DNA from: Gnetum montanum
Taxonomy: Eukaryota > Streptophyta > Gnetopsida > Gnetales > Gnetaceae
Assembly (NCBI GenBank): GCA_015680685.1
Contig: MNCI01004170.1
Location: 7,153 to 71,152, forward strand
Reading direction: 5' to 3'
Length of the DNA: 64,000 bases
A program made the translations under genes and the position numbers. The notes below the pieces were generated by a model that saw only the letters and a program-made list of their open reading frames with translations, searched no databases and had not been told where the DNA came from. The stretch's first letter is position 1, and every line of letters begins with the position of its first letter. Of this stretch, positions 24,501-35,057 are shown piece by piece.

Positions 24501-24890
24501 CAGGACCTCTTTACCCTTCAACAGTGTATGTTGGCTCTCCTACCTTGAGTCCCTTATACGTTGTGCGGATGTGGGATGGTAATCCCTTGTGTCAAAATCT
24601 ACCACAACATATTCAACATAGAGCTGTGTCATGCTTATTTGTGCCAAAGCATGAAGGAGCATGTTGGGAATTATGTTACCTTGCAAGTCTCTCCAACGCA
24701 TCTGTTCATCCTGATGGAGGATAAAGGTAAAAGTGGGTATGTACTCATTAGGATGAGTATATACCACCTTATATTGTTCAGGAATTGGCTGCTTTTGGTT
24801 ATGTGTTTTAGACTACCAACTGTCTTTTGTATTATCCCTAGGTGGTGTAATGCTCTTGTGAGAAGAAGAAGAAGAAATTATGTCTTATCG
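21550..24890 (-). pseudogene. Element B gag-protease, broken copy
   Basis: Open segments on the minus strand follow the order of the intact D protein: HQDEQMRW near 24710, the gag core (EAESWYRSLEPETIRRW) near 23770, zinc knuckle CEICQYDHPKRC near 23050, Gln/Pro-rich linker 22826-22500, protease DSGSRVNLIS near 22215, and the GRAWLSTLDACLGI segment just below 22019. Several frameshifts and stops separate them, and the start codon region is altered. The protease motif reads DSGSR, where D has DSGSG. No pol follows. Confidence 0.85.
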
Positions 24891-25000
24891 GTGTGCTGTT
24901 TAACCGTTATATAATTTTCTTTTAATTAACCCTAAGGTTCGTTTAAGCTCCCAATGATGTGAGTGATTTCCTATGTTCTACTTAGTGCACAAACACTTAG

Positions 25001-25018
25001 TCCCCGACAATGGTGCCA
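25001..25018 (-). other. Element B primer-binding site (tRNA-Asp type)
   Basis: The plus strand reads TCCCCGACAATGGTGCCA, one base from the LTR at 25020. It differs from the tRNA-Asp 3' end only by transitions, two of them at former CpG sites. Confidence 0.8.
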
Positions 25019-25019
25019 A

Positions 25020-25889
25020 TGATGAGTGGCAAGGTACCCCTACACTCAACCATATGAATACGAGCGTAACATGCGTGATCCGGTCGAACTTTGTAGACTA
25101 AGTGCCTACACGCCTCATGGAACACTTAAGGTTAATTATTCGTTGTCTTCCCAGACTTACTTGTATTTGTCATGGTGTATGGTTAAGTAAGTTCGAGGTA
25201 TATGATTTTTATAGCTTTTCAGTTTTATCTCCTATGCTGACAAGATGAAGGGTTGAAGAGACTAATTACTAACTTTAACTAACTAACTAAGTCTTAATTA
25301 ACCTAGCATCAGCATCCATTCCCATTACCATTCACACCTTAAACCGATGCAACCTTGGTTACCAAACACTAATCATTGCTGGGATCACCAAGCGTAACGC
25401 ATGTGCTCGAAGCAATGGTATTGAGGCACTTAACTAGGAGAGAAGGGTTGAGAAAGATTTAATCACTAATAAAGCATTTAAATGATAAACGGTAAATAAA
25501 AATAAATAAAAGTCCTATTTAGCCTATTCCATGCACTGCAAGGTTTATCCAAGAAGTTCATCTTTATTATCGTACACAAACATGTGTTCAGGTACAATAT
25601 TTGCTCGAATAAAGATCTGTTCACTTTGGAGCTCCTATTGTAGGCACATGGAAAATATTCTATCTCTGGAGAGGTAAAACTGCCAGAGTTTCACTAAAGG
25701 TCTAGATCTAGATGAGAAATGAAGGGAGAGTTGCCTCTTATGTATAGACTTGGTGGTGGACCACGATATCGTGTATGCGATATCGCGGGGGATGACGAGA
25801 TATCGCGTACGTGATATCACGTGGGATGTGATATCGCGACGGACGTGATATCGTGGCCCATGCGGCCCATGTGATATCGTGTCCCATCA
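25020..25889 (-). repeat. Element B, 5' LTR with expanded palindrome array
   Basis: It is 870 bp, 90 bp longer than its partner. The extra length lies in U3 at 25763-25880, which holds seven GATATC palindromes (at 25765, 25779, 25799, 25813, 25830, 25847 and 25873). Most are embedded in longer palindromes such as GTGATATCAC. The TATA box has mutated to TATACATA on the minus strand (25739-25746). The hairpin arms are 25560-25568 and 25608-25616. Confidence 0.88.
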
Positions 25890-25904
25890 AATGTTATAAG
25901 TGAA

Positions 25905-27240
25905 AGGAGAAGAAGCTTTCAATGGCTAGTAATTTTATTATTTCTAAGCATATTATTCAAGATACTCATGTGTATTGTTCTTCATGTTGGGCTTATAGTA
26001 TTTTTGCATATTCTTACATTGATCATCTTGTGAGAAATTTTCTTTGGAGGAGTCATAATTCTAGAAAAGGATTTTGTCATGTTGCATAGGATATTTGCAC
26101 TTCTCACGAGGAGGTTTGGTGGATTAGGATTGATAAATTGTTATAATTAGGGTATTGTTTTATGTGCCAAGTGGGTGGTTAAATACTTATCTTGTAGAGC
26201 CTTGGAAGCTTCTTTTTCATAAGCGCATTCACATGGGTAAGCTTAGAAGTAGTGATTACTAGAGATATAGTCACTTTTTTAATTGGATCCTTTTTCCAAA
26301 ATTTATGACTATATTAGATTCTATTATCATAAAGCACATTTTGAAGGCTTAAAGTTTTATTAGTTATTTTAAGAACTTTTATAAAATTATTGTTTCAATC
26401 TCTATGCTTAATAAGATTTCTTCTTAATGGCTTTCCATTAGTAATGAATCATGGACTATTAAGCATCCAAACCTTTGATGTTTAATGTAAGCTCAACATT
26501 TCCTTCCTTTCTTCTCTTTACATACATAATCACTAGATTACTTGGTCTGTGTGTTAAAGTCTTAATGACATTAATGTTTCTAAAAAGTCTACATTTTTAA
26601 TCTTTTAAATAGTTTGGACAAAATTTTAGCTATTCAAGATTCTCATAATGATTGTTTTTTAGTTTTCTTGGATTAATGACCATCATGTTTTTCCATATTA
26701 GTCTAGGATTGTGTATAATATTATTAGTTATAATACTAATATTTGATCAATATTCAATTATCTTTGGAAGGTTAATCACAATGTATAGTTATGGAAGGAG
26801 TGAATTACAAGATATGGAATGCTACTACTTCTTTAAAACTTAGACATTTTCTATAGTATTTGATTCATCAAGGTTTGCTCGTTAGTATTTGGTACTCTCA
26901 TTTGTGTGTTCATGATGCATGATGTCCTATCTACAATATAAAAGATACATTCATCCATTGTTTTTTAACTTTTCACCTTGCTCATAGCTCTTGGACTTGG
27001 TGTAACAAGTATTTACATGGTTTGCAACCAAGATTAGATGAATTTTTATTTGATGGCACTCCTCAACTTCGAGAACTTCTACTTCATAGTTGGCATTGCT
27101 TTCATCCTCTTATTCTTTATGTCATCTAGAAATTTCAATGTAATATGGTTTTTCATAAAGATTCTCTAGCTAATTTTCTTCTTTTGTTAGTTCAAGTTGA
27201 TATCATAAAACAATTGATGTTTCAATTGAATTCCTAAATT
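25905..27240 (+). pseudogene. C-terminal part of a second decayed LINE
   Basis: Plus-strand frames show fragments that resemble the region after the RT domain of L1-type plant LINEs: FLWRSHNSRKGFCHVA near 26043, and a HSWHCFHPLILYVI segment near 27100. Stops are frequent and no RT core is present. It begins just right of the element B target site, so B may have landed at the edge of this remnant. The assignment is tentative. Confidence 0.4.
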
Positions 27241-27489
27241 TTTCTCTATAGATTCTTTTTTATTAACAAAAAGCCTTTAGTAGGAAGTAAGACCCCATTT
27301 GGATGCTTCAAAATGAGGGCAAGGTTTGATCCTTTTTCTACCATAGAGGGGAGGTTTTTCAAGATTGGTTGTAAGGGTGAAAACCTAAAAAATCATCCCC
27401 AAAACCATTGGGACTTTCATTTTTATTATTTTGAAGTTTCTCCTCTCCTTCTCTACTTTGATACCATACACCCTATTTTCTTAGGTTAT

Positions 27490-27790
27490 AAATTATAGCA
27501 CTAGTTAGAATGTTGATAAGGTACTTGTTTGTTAAGTTGTATGGGTTTGAGTGTAGGATTAACCACTTGAAAGAGTTTAGGTCTTCTCTCATCTACTACT
27601 CCTCCAAGGATCCTACCTTGGTAGGATGAGTATTAAGCCTCTAGATGATCATCCTATTTATCCTTAACACATATATTTGTAAGATCCTAACTGAGGCCAC
27701 TTGAAAAATGTTAGGCTTTCTTTTATCCATCAACCTTCTAAGGAGCCCATCTTGAGGATGAGCATTGAGCCTAGGTAATGATCTTTTTCT
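27490..27790 (+). repeat. Possible SINE-like repeat with two related halves
   Basis: It shares CCACTTGAAA and related phrases with 12505-12760. The phrases recur within the segment (27570 and 27700, each followed by CTCC and AAGGA), so it looks like two diverged tandem units. A and B boxes are weak. Confidence 0.35.
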
Positions 27791-27799
27791 TTTTTAAAC

Positions 27800-29143
27800 A
27801 TATAGTCTAATTAGAAATTTATAACTCAGTATTTACCCCTATAATTAAGAGTCTACATTTGATTTTATTGATCTCTATATTGCATACAAGTTGTATATTT
27901 GGAACTTGAAAAAAATTATTTATTTTTGTATTTATGGGAGGAAGGTTGTTAAAATTTAGTGTAACCATGAAATTAATGCTATTCACATTAACATCTGCTA
28001 CTATGATGTTGATGTTAAAGACTATTATCCTGAGCTCTAGTTTCATGAGTAGCCTAATAATCTAGCATCTCATGTTAATAACAATGATATTTAAAAGATA
28101 TCCTCAAGTCATAATAAATAACATCAAACCTAACCCCATAATGGATAATGCCTAGCTAACCAAATTGTATTAAATGATCTTATCAGTCAATGGGATCCAC
28201 AAATGATAACCAATGGTTCTTTAATAATGTTATATTATAAAAAAGATAAAATATCATCAATATATTATATAACATATATAATAAAGATAGAATATCATCC
28301 AAGGTGTACCAACAACACCAGGCTATGTGCATAAACCACACCACATAATACAAACTATGCTGTAGTAATAATTATTTGTCCAAATAATTAAAGATAAGAA
28401 TAAATATTTTGAGCCAATAGTAAAATAAACCAAAATTTGACATATGATACTAAACTATTAAAACAACACAACCATAACCTATACTATCTCAAGACAACAA
28501 CAATACACAACATTAATACATGCACATGATGTAGATAACTAAAATGTAAGCTAAACTACCGTAATAAATGGATATTCCAAATTAACATGTAAAAGACATC
28601 TAAAACAAGAATTCATTATTGTAGAAAAAGATGTCAAAAAAATATTTAAAAAATGAAAATTTTTTTCTTCGCAAGCATTATTGAAAAGGCAAATCTAGAT
28701 TATAGATAGAAAATATTTAAACAAAAGAAAGATATATATTAAAATTTCCTAAATCACTAATATTTACTAATGGCATCATGGAATAAAAATATAAGAAAAG
28801 AACACAAATCAATAGCCCTATTAATGGAAGAAAAAAATATAGAATGCAAGAATTAATAAAAGAAAGATAATTAAAGATTCCTCTACCTTGTAAATCTAGC
28901 AAGAAATCAATAGAATAATGAATGCTCTAGCAAAATTTCAATCTTGCAATAAGGAGATCCTTTTATTTTACCACTTTTAAATTTTCCATATGGATTCTTC
29001 ATTTATCGTCTGATGAAGTATTAGGAGCTGTGAAGAACCTTCTCATTAATCTTATAATATGGTATCTCTTATTTATTTACTGAGTTTTACTTCCAATATA
29101 AATAATTAAAAAGTCTTATGCCACTACTAGACATTTGCAAAAT
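27800..29143. other. Very AT-rich stretch without recognisable features
   Basis: Two minus frames of 61-75 codons (28046-27819, 28902-28717) are hydrophobic or low-complexity and show no domain. Nothing else is seen. Confidence 0.5.
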
Positions 29144-29967
29144 TGATGGGTGTCAGAGTAACCTTATGTCCAATCATATGAATCACAAGCTTTCACACAC
29201 AATCTAGTTGAATTTCATGAACTTAGAACTATTTGGATGCCTTAGATAGCCAAGTACTAAGATGTTGATCGTTGTCTTCCCAATCACACTTGTGTGGGCT
29301 CAATTTGTATGGTTAAGTGTGACTAAGGCATATGATAATTCTTTTATTATTAATATATTTAAAGTATTAAAATATTAACATTTTTAATCTAAGTATGAAA
29401 GTTAAATCTAAACTAGCATAAGCATAGAATATCCATTCCCCATTTGTCATACACATCCTAAATATGTACAACCACTATTGGATTATCTACTATTCTACTA
29501 CTAAGCGTACCAAGAAATTTACTACTGGGATTACTAAGTTTTTATATAGGTATGCTCAAAATTAGTCCTAATCATGCAAATTTGATAAGTGTGATGAAAT
29601 AAAATATTTAACTAATGATATGAAAAAGAGAGAGAAAAAATTAAAGTAAATTATAAGAAATAAAATTAAACTATTAGTTAGACACTACAATGGATGCCAA
29701 TATCTTCAACTACAGTATGCACTCAAATAAAACTTCATAAAATCTACTAAACTCACACTATGAGCACTCAAAGAGAAAATAATCCTAACTTTCGCAAAAG
29801 AAGACTACAAGTGTTTATCTACAGAATGATCAAAAGGAAGGTGTCATAAAAGCAATAAGTATGCACATTTATATAAGCGTTTATGTAGACTGTGTTAATG
29901 CTAATGCAATAAAGGCTACATCAATGCTAATGTGTCAACATAGTTAATCAAAAAATAGTTTTCATCA
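29144..29967 (-). repeat. Element C, LTR (left, old)
   Basis: It begins TGATGGGTGTC and ends TTCATCA. It is colinear with the element A LTR, for example GAATCACAAGCTTTCACACAC and GTTGTCTTCCCAATCACACTT. It is strongly diverged, with a decayed TATA and palindrome region at about 29860-29960. It marks an older insertion of the same superfamily. Confidence 0.75.
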
Positions 29968-31981
29968 TACATTCACAAGTAGCTACAAATGTTTTTTAAG
30001 TAAAAAAAACTAGAACATAGTTGGTTACAAAATTAGGAAAATATGATGCTGATTAACTAACTAACTAACTAACTAAACTTAAGTACCACATTACAGGAAA
30101 AATCATTTGACTACATACACTATGATATTTGACAAAATTAGACACTCTATAGAAATTCTTCCTTTGTCATTATGTAAATTTTTTTTCCAAGGTAAATGCC
30201 TTAAGTTGTGCTAGGAGATGGTGGCTCTTGCAACAGCTTCCCATGTCTTAGTGATTGTTGTGGCTACACTACTACTACTTTTAATAGTTTAAATACTACT
30301 AGTTCCTTCATCTTCTCTTCCTTGCTCTTGGAATTGTTAATTATCTAGGCTACATCATCTAGAGCTACTAGTGTTGGTACCTCCTAGGGACAAGGAGTAG
30401 GGAACATCTTCTAGGAATTGACAAAATAGGTAGCAAATTATTTACATTCAATGTAAGACATTCTCACTAAATTATTTAGCTCTTAATGTCTACCATCCTC
30501 TTAGCCAAGTTCTTCACAACTATTCCTAATCTTCAAATTTTCCTTTTAGAACTTCAAGCTTTGCATTAACAATTTATAACTTCTCTTTAGTCTCTTTGTA
30601 AAGCTTGAACTTGCCCTTGTACAATAGTTATGAGCTAGCCACCTTTTTCTTTAAATTTTAAGATTATCCTTCTAGTAGTAATCATTACCATATTAGTGTA
30701 TCAAATATTGGTGAGCTTCATGTACTTGGTCATCTCCTCGATCTACAACTTCTTCACATGTATTTCTACTTTGTTATATGCATTTAGTTCATCAAAGATG
30801 GACTACCATGCATCATCGTGTTATTGGAGTTGTTGGAGGGTATCATTTATTTTTCTTTGGTTAGTCAACTTTCCTTTTCATTTATCTCTTTCAACATGCC
30901 AACCTAGTCCTTGTAGTGATTTTTAATCTTATGGTATTTTAGGATCTTGTTCTTGTAGATAGCAATTTCAATTGCTAACTTCTAACTAATTGCATGCACC
31001 CCCTTCATTAAGAGATTCCTATTCTTAGCTATCAATCTCCTCACATCCTAATTCACCTTGACCAACTATTCTTATTAGTTCTTAAGGTATTAGTCTAGTT
31101 GTTCTTTTTTCTTCTACATTAAGTAATCTTTTGTTTTCCGTAGTCAACTTTTTATTTTCTCAGCATATTTGGATAAAGTCATTATTTGTAGTATGCATCA
31201 TGATCTTTGATAAGAATGCATCCTAGATGATCCTTTCTTTATCATCTTCAACCTTCTTAAGTTTCTTTTGAAGCTCTTTGAAGACTTCATCTCTTATCAG
31301 TTTCAATTGAAAAATTATAGGGTTAGACAAGTAGGCTCTTAGCTATTCAACCTCCACTACCAAATATTAGTTAAGATTTGTAGCTTCTTGGAGTTGTGCT
31401 TTGGAAACTAGAATCTTATCCTTTGTCTTCAAAATTTCAAAATGAATCACTAAAATATCTTCTAGAATGTTAAAAAAATTATAAATTCAAATGCCTAACT
31501 ACCATAAGTGTTTCTAGCACCTTTGCATGTAGTGTGATTATCATTCCTCTAGATTTCATTCCTACAGATATCTAGATGTCTACAATGGAAACAAAGTTAG
31601 GTAAAAGTGCTTCAAAAACCTTTAATGCTTAACCGATATGATCTACCACTACCTTAGCTATTATTTATTAACTCTTATACAACACGATAATCACTATTAC
31701 ACCTTCCCCTTCTATTAGTACCATCAAGAAGGTTGCAATATTGCCCTAGAATTTTGAAACTTGTTCTAAATGCAGGGATACTATGACTTCTCTAGGTGGT
31801 AGAATTAGCATGAATAATGACTTGGATTCTCTATGTGGAGAACAAGTTTACCAATTTATCTTATGGCCAACTCATAGTCCTTACAACCTCATTCAAATGG
31901 CTCATGATTAAATAATAATCTAATGGTTCATCAACAAGCACTTCTTGTTGCTCTCTCAATTATCTTAATTATTCTTCTACA
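29968..31981 (-). pseudogene. Element C internal region (left part), decayed
   Basis: It aligns by eye with the internal part of element A. For example, CATTTTCTCTTCCTTACTCC near 2816 corresponds to a TCTTCTCTTCCTTGCTC phrase near 30311. TGTTGCTCTTGCTCATGC at 4459 corresponds to TGTTGCTCTCTC at 31947. Stops are frequent on the minus strand and no protein motif is recognised. The region is cut at 31986 by insertion of element D and resumes at 39609. Confidence 0.6.
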
Positions 31982-31986
31982 CTTGT

Positions 31987-33027
31987 TGATGAGTGGCGAG
32001 GTACCCCTACACTCAACCATACGAATACGAGTGTGCACGCGCGATCCGGTCGAACTTCGCAGACTAAATGCCTTAACGCCACAAGAAACACTTGGGGTTA
32101 ATTGTTCGTTGTCTTCCCAGGCTTGCTTGTAAGTGTCACGGTGTATGGTTAAGCAAGTCTGAGGTATGTGATTTTTTTGGTATTTTCGGCTTATCTCCTA
32201 TGCTATCAGAGGAAAGGGTTGAGAAACTAGACTAACTCTAACTAAAGATCTAAGTCTAAATTAACTAGCGTCAGCATCCGTTCCCACTTGCCGGACACAC
32301 CCTGAACTATGCAACTGCAGCTTACCAAACGCTAATCGTTACTGAGATCGCCACATGTAATGCAAGTGCTCGAAGTGGTTGTACTGAGGCATCTATTTAG
32401 CCTACGTGTGATAAGCAGCCGATTCCTTAGCCAGCCGTACACACCCGTGGGTGCTCGTAACTAAGTCGTACTTATCACACGATCTAGCCTAGCAATGAGC
32501 AGCCGATTCCTCAACTAGCCGTACACATTAGACCCGGGAGTTACCAAGCGCAGAATCCTGGAATACGCTACTGGGTTACCAAGCATCCAATGCTCGTAAT
32601 TGAGTCGTACTCATGCATTGCGTCAAGCAGCCGATTCCTTGACTAGCCGTACACGTCCGTAGACGCTCGTAATCAAGTCGTACTTGAACGCACTAGGAAA
32701 GCAGTAAATGAAAGCAATAAATGAAACCACGTGCTGCAAGGTTTATCCAATCAAGTTCGTCTTTATTGCCGTACACAACTTGGGTTCAGGTTACAAGCTG
32801 CTCGAATAAAGAGCCGTTCACTCTAGGACTCCTACTGCGGGCACATGGGAAAAATTCTAACTCTGGAGTGATCAATCTGCCAGAGCTTCGCTACTTCTAG
32901 CCAGGATTGGGAAATGAAGGGAGTGCCGCCTCTTATTTATAGATATGGCGGCGGGACGCGATATTGCGTACGCGATATCACAGGAGAAGACGCGATATCG
33001 CGGCCCAGTGCAAGTCGCGTCTCATCA
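31987..33027 (-). repeat. Element D, 3' LTR
   Basis: It is 1041 bp. The minus-strand TATAAATA box is at 32934-32941. Upstream of it (32958-33001) are three copies of the GCGATATCGC word, one perfect. The hairpin arms TCTTTATT and AATAAAGA are at 32760-32767 and 32805-32812. About 300 bp (32395-32700) are built from internal repeats that elements A and B lack. The purine tract in the element body (plus strand TACCCCCAT) starts at 33028. Confidence 0.92.
32395..32700. repeat. Internal repeats in the element D LTR
   Basis: The phrase GCAGCCGATTCCT followed by AGCCGTACAC occurs at 32415, 32499 and 32627. Each is followed at a varying distance by GCTCGTAA and AAGTCGTACT or close variants. The right LTR has the same arrangement at about 38970-39265. 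Elements A and B lack this block, so it is an expansion within the D lineage. In the sense strand it lies in the long transcribed leader (R-U5). Confidence 0.8.
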
Positions 33028-35057
33028 TACCCCCATGACTGAATGAAAACTCGTCCTCGAGTTCCTTACAATGATATCAGGTAGGTATGGGATTATTAGG
33101 GGAAATGGAACTAATGGGATGACATGTGAACGGTCTTTATTACAAGACTTGACAAAAACTGGTGTTCATGACAACAAGGGTGAACACCTTATTACAATGA
33201 CATCAGGCCACAGTTGGCAGCTGAGAGAAAAGAGGAGAGAGAATAGAAGAGAAGAAGAGAGAAGAGTCTTGTTGCTGCCAACGCCTAGATTGCGCCTTCC
33301 GTTGTCCATCCATAAGTGCATTATCAATTCTGCTCCTTGCATAGCGGCTTCAATGCTGCTCCACTCCAAGTGTTTGCTCCAGATCCATTCCGTTGTTGTA
33401 TGATGGCCATCTGCACCCACAACACAATCATATATTAGCAAGGGTAATTGAATCATTAAGTAAATCATACCTTGCTTCGGTTTAGGTTCCTTGGCTAAGT
33501 TGTGGTATGGCTAATATGGATCTGGGAAAATGTAGATGATGACTACCGAAGGTATAGGGGTTAGGAAGAAAAACGAAAAAATCCGGGGCTTAGGATAAAA
33601 ATCGAAAAATCAGGCCCCGTACCCCCATGACTAATCGCGAACCTCCGGTAGCGTTAGAATGGAGAGAGAAAAGGAATAGGAATGATAGGTAAAAAGGGAC
33701 AACTATGGCATCGATAAAAAGGATGTCATGATGGAAATGAACAAAAATGTTAATTAATTGCAAAATGTTAAGGAAAAGAAGTTAACTAATGTTCCAAATA
33801 GGAATGTCAGTGGGTCCTCCCCAAAGCAGGCTCATGCCCTTAATGCCCTGACAATCCCACATTCAAAGAGTCCGTGGGCTCTGGGAATGTCCTTTGGAAC
33901 AAGAGTTAAAGTCTTAACCGTAAGAATTTACCAAAAAGAAAACAAAGCATCAACCAAAGTATATACAATGATATAACCGGCAATGAGGTGAACAATGGAG
34001 AGAAGGATGGGAAGAAAGAGGAATGGAATGGAATCCCAAGAACAAGGTGGTGTACAGCCCCTTGTGTGTTTGATGATTAATGTGACTTGGCGAATCCCAT
34101 TCCAACTCTGGCCTCAAACCAACCACTTCCAGTGACTTCGCATCAATGCAGTTGGTTAAATCATCCACTTGGGTAACAAGGATGCATCTTCGAGAAGCCA
34201 CCACCATTCCGACGAAACAAAGGAGAGAATGGAAAGCGAGAAGAGCCTTAGTTAGAGGGAACACTTTGGTTCCATAACCAGTGCTTGCAGCCCAAATTTT
34301 ATTCCATCTAAGGGGTGTGCTTTGAATCCTCACTTTTAGCTTTTTTTGCTTCTTTTTTTTTCTTTTTAATTTTTTTTTTGTTTTTCCATTTTTTTTTGTT
34401 CTTTTTTGTTTTGTGTTTTTATGCGTGGGGACCACACCATGCAAAGACTTCTTTATTTTTATTGTCTCAGCTTCCGATTATTGGGTTACATCGGAACGGT
34501 AAGAAAACCCAAGAAGAAAACATCCAAGCACCCAAGTGAATGACCAACACAAGAGCACCAAGTTCCCTTGAAGTCACACCCTTTTCAAATCCTTGAGTCC
34601 TTCCTTAGTTTGAGAAATGCCCAGTCACTGGTTCGTTAAAGTTCTTATTGGAAGGGAACTGTACATTTCCAAGCCAAGGGAAACCATAGACTTGATGGAT
34701 GGATGGATGAAGTGATCTCATTGCCTGCCATATCAAAAGAACATACCTTAGTATCAACAATGTAACTTAAAGGTAAAAACCAAACATTAGCAATTAATGA
34801 AAAACAGTTCATCCCATCGGCCCGAACACTTATTGGGTGACGAATTTACATGATGGAAGACACACACACACACACACACAAAAAGATAGAAAAATATAAC
34901 GATGTTGTAAAACAAAAACAAGAAAAGTTAAAGAAATTTGTAAAACAAAAATTAGAAAAGTTAAAGAAATTGTAAAACAAAAATGTGAAAAACAAAAACG
35001 TTGTAAAACAAAAATGTGTAAAACAAAAACTGAAAAAGAACTGAGGGCCCCATATGA
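33028..35057 (-). other. Element D 3' untranslated internal region
   Basis: This is 2 kb with no ORF carrying a domain, between the gag-protease stop and the 3' LTR. It contains copies of CCCCCATGACT at 33030, 33622 and (just beyond) 35077, a pyrimidine-rich tract near 34340-34415, an (AC)n microsatellite at 34858-34880 and a tract of GTAAAACAAAAA units at 34905-35035. The same order exists in element B. This region occupies the place where pol would be expected. Confidence 0.75.
34858..35035. repeat. (AC)n microsatellite and A-rich repeat tract
   Basis: About ten AC dinucleotides are followed by repeated units built on GTAAAACAAAAA and GAAAAGTTAAAGAAATT. The matching tract in element B is at 21364-21515, so both are inherited parts of the element family. 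On the sense strand the tract reads as a U-rich segment close to the stop codon. Confidence 0.8.

Larger units (their letters stand above)
18853..25889 (-). mobile_element. Element B: complete, decayed gag-protease LTR retrotransposon
   Basis: The element is 7037 bp, begins TGATGAG, ends CCCATCA, and is flanked by the perfect 5-bp target duplication AATGT (18848-18852 and 25890-25894). The LTRs are 18853-19632 (780 bp, 3') and 25020-25889 (870 bp, 5'). The tRNA-Asp-type primer site sits at 25001-25018. The internal part is colinear with element D. It carries a broken gag-protease ORF and a long untranslated 3' part, with no RT, RNase H or integrase. The LTRs differ mainly in the number of GATATC palindromes. 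It is older than D, judged by the stops in its ORF. Confidence 0.9.

Noticed and set aside
25763-25880. CRISPR-like appearance of regularly spaced palindromes
   Set aside because: Spacers are 4-14 bp and repeats are only 6-10 bp, inside a plant LTR. There is no leader or cas context.
34315-34539. Plus-strand ORF rich in Phe
   Set aside because: It is translated from a T-rich low-complexity tract in the untranslated part of element D.
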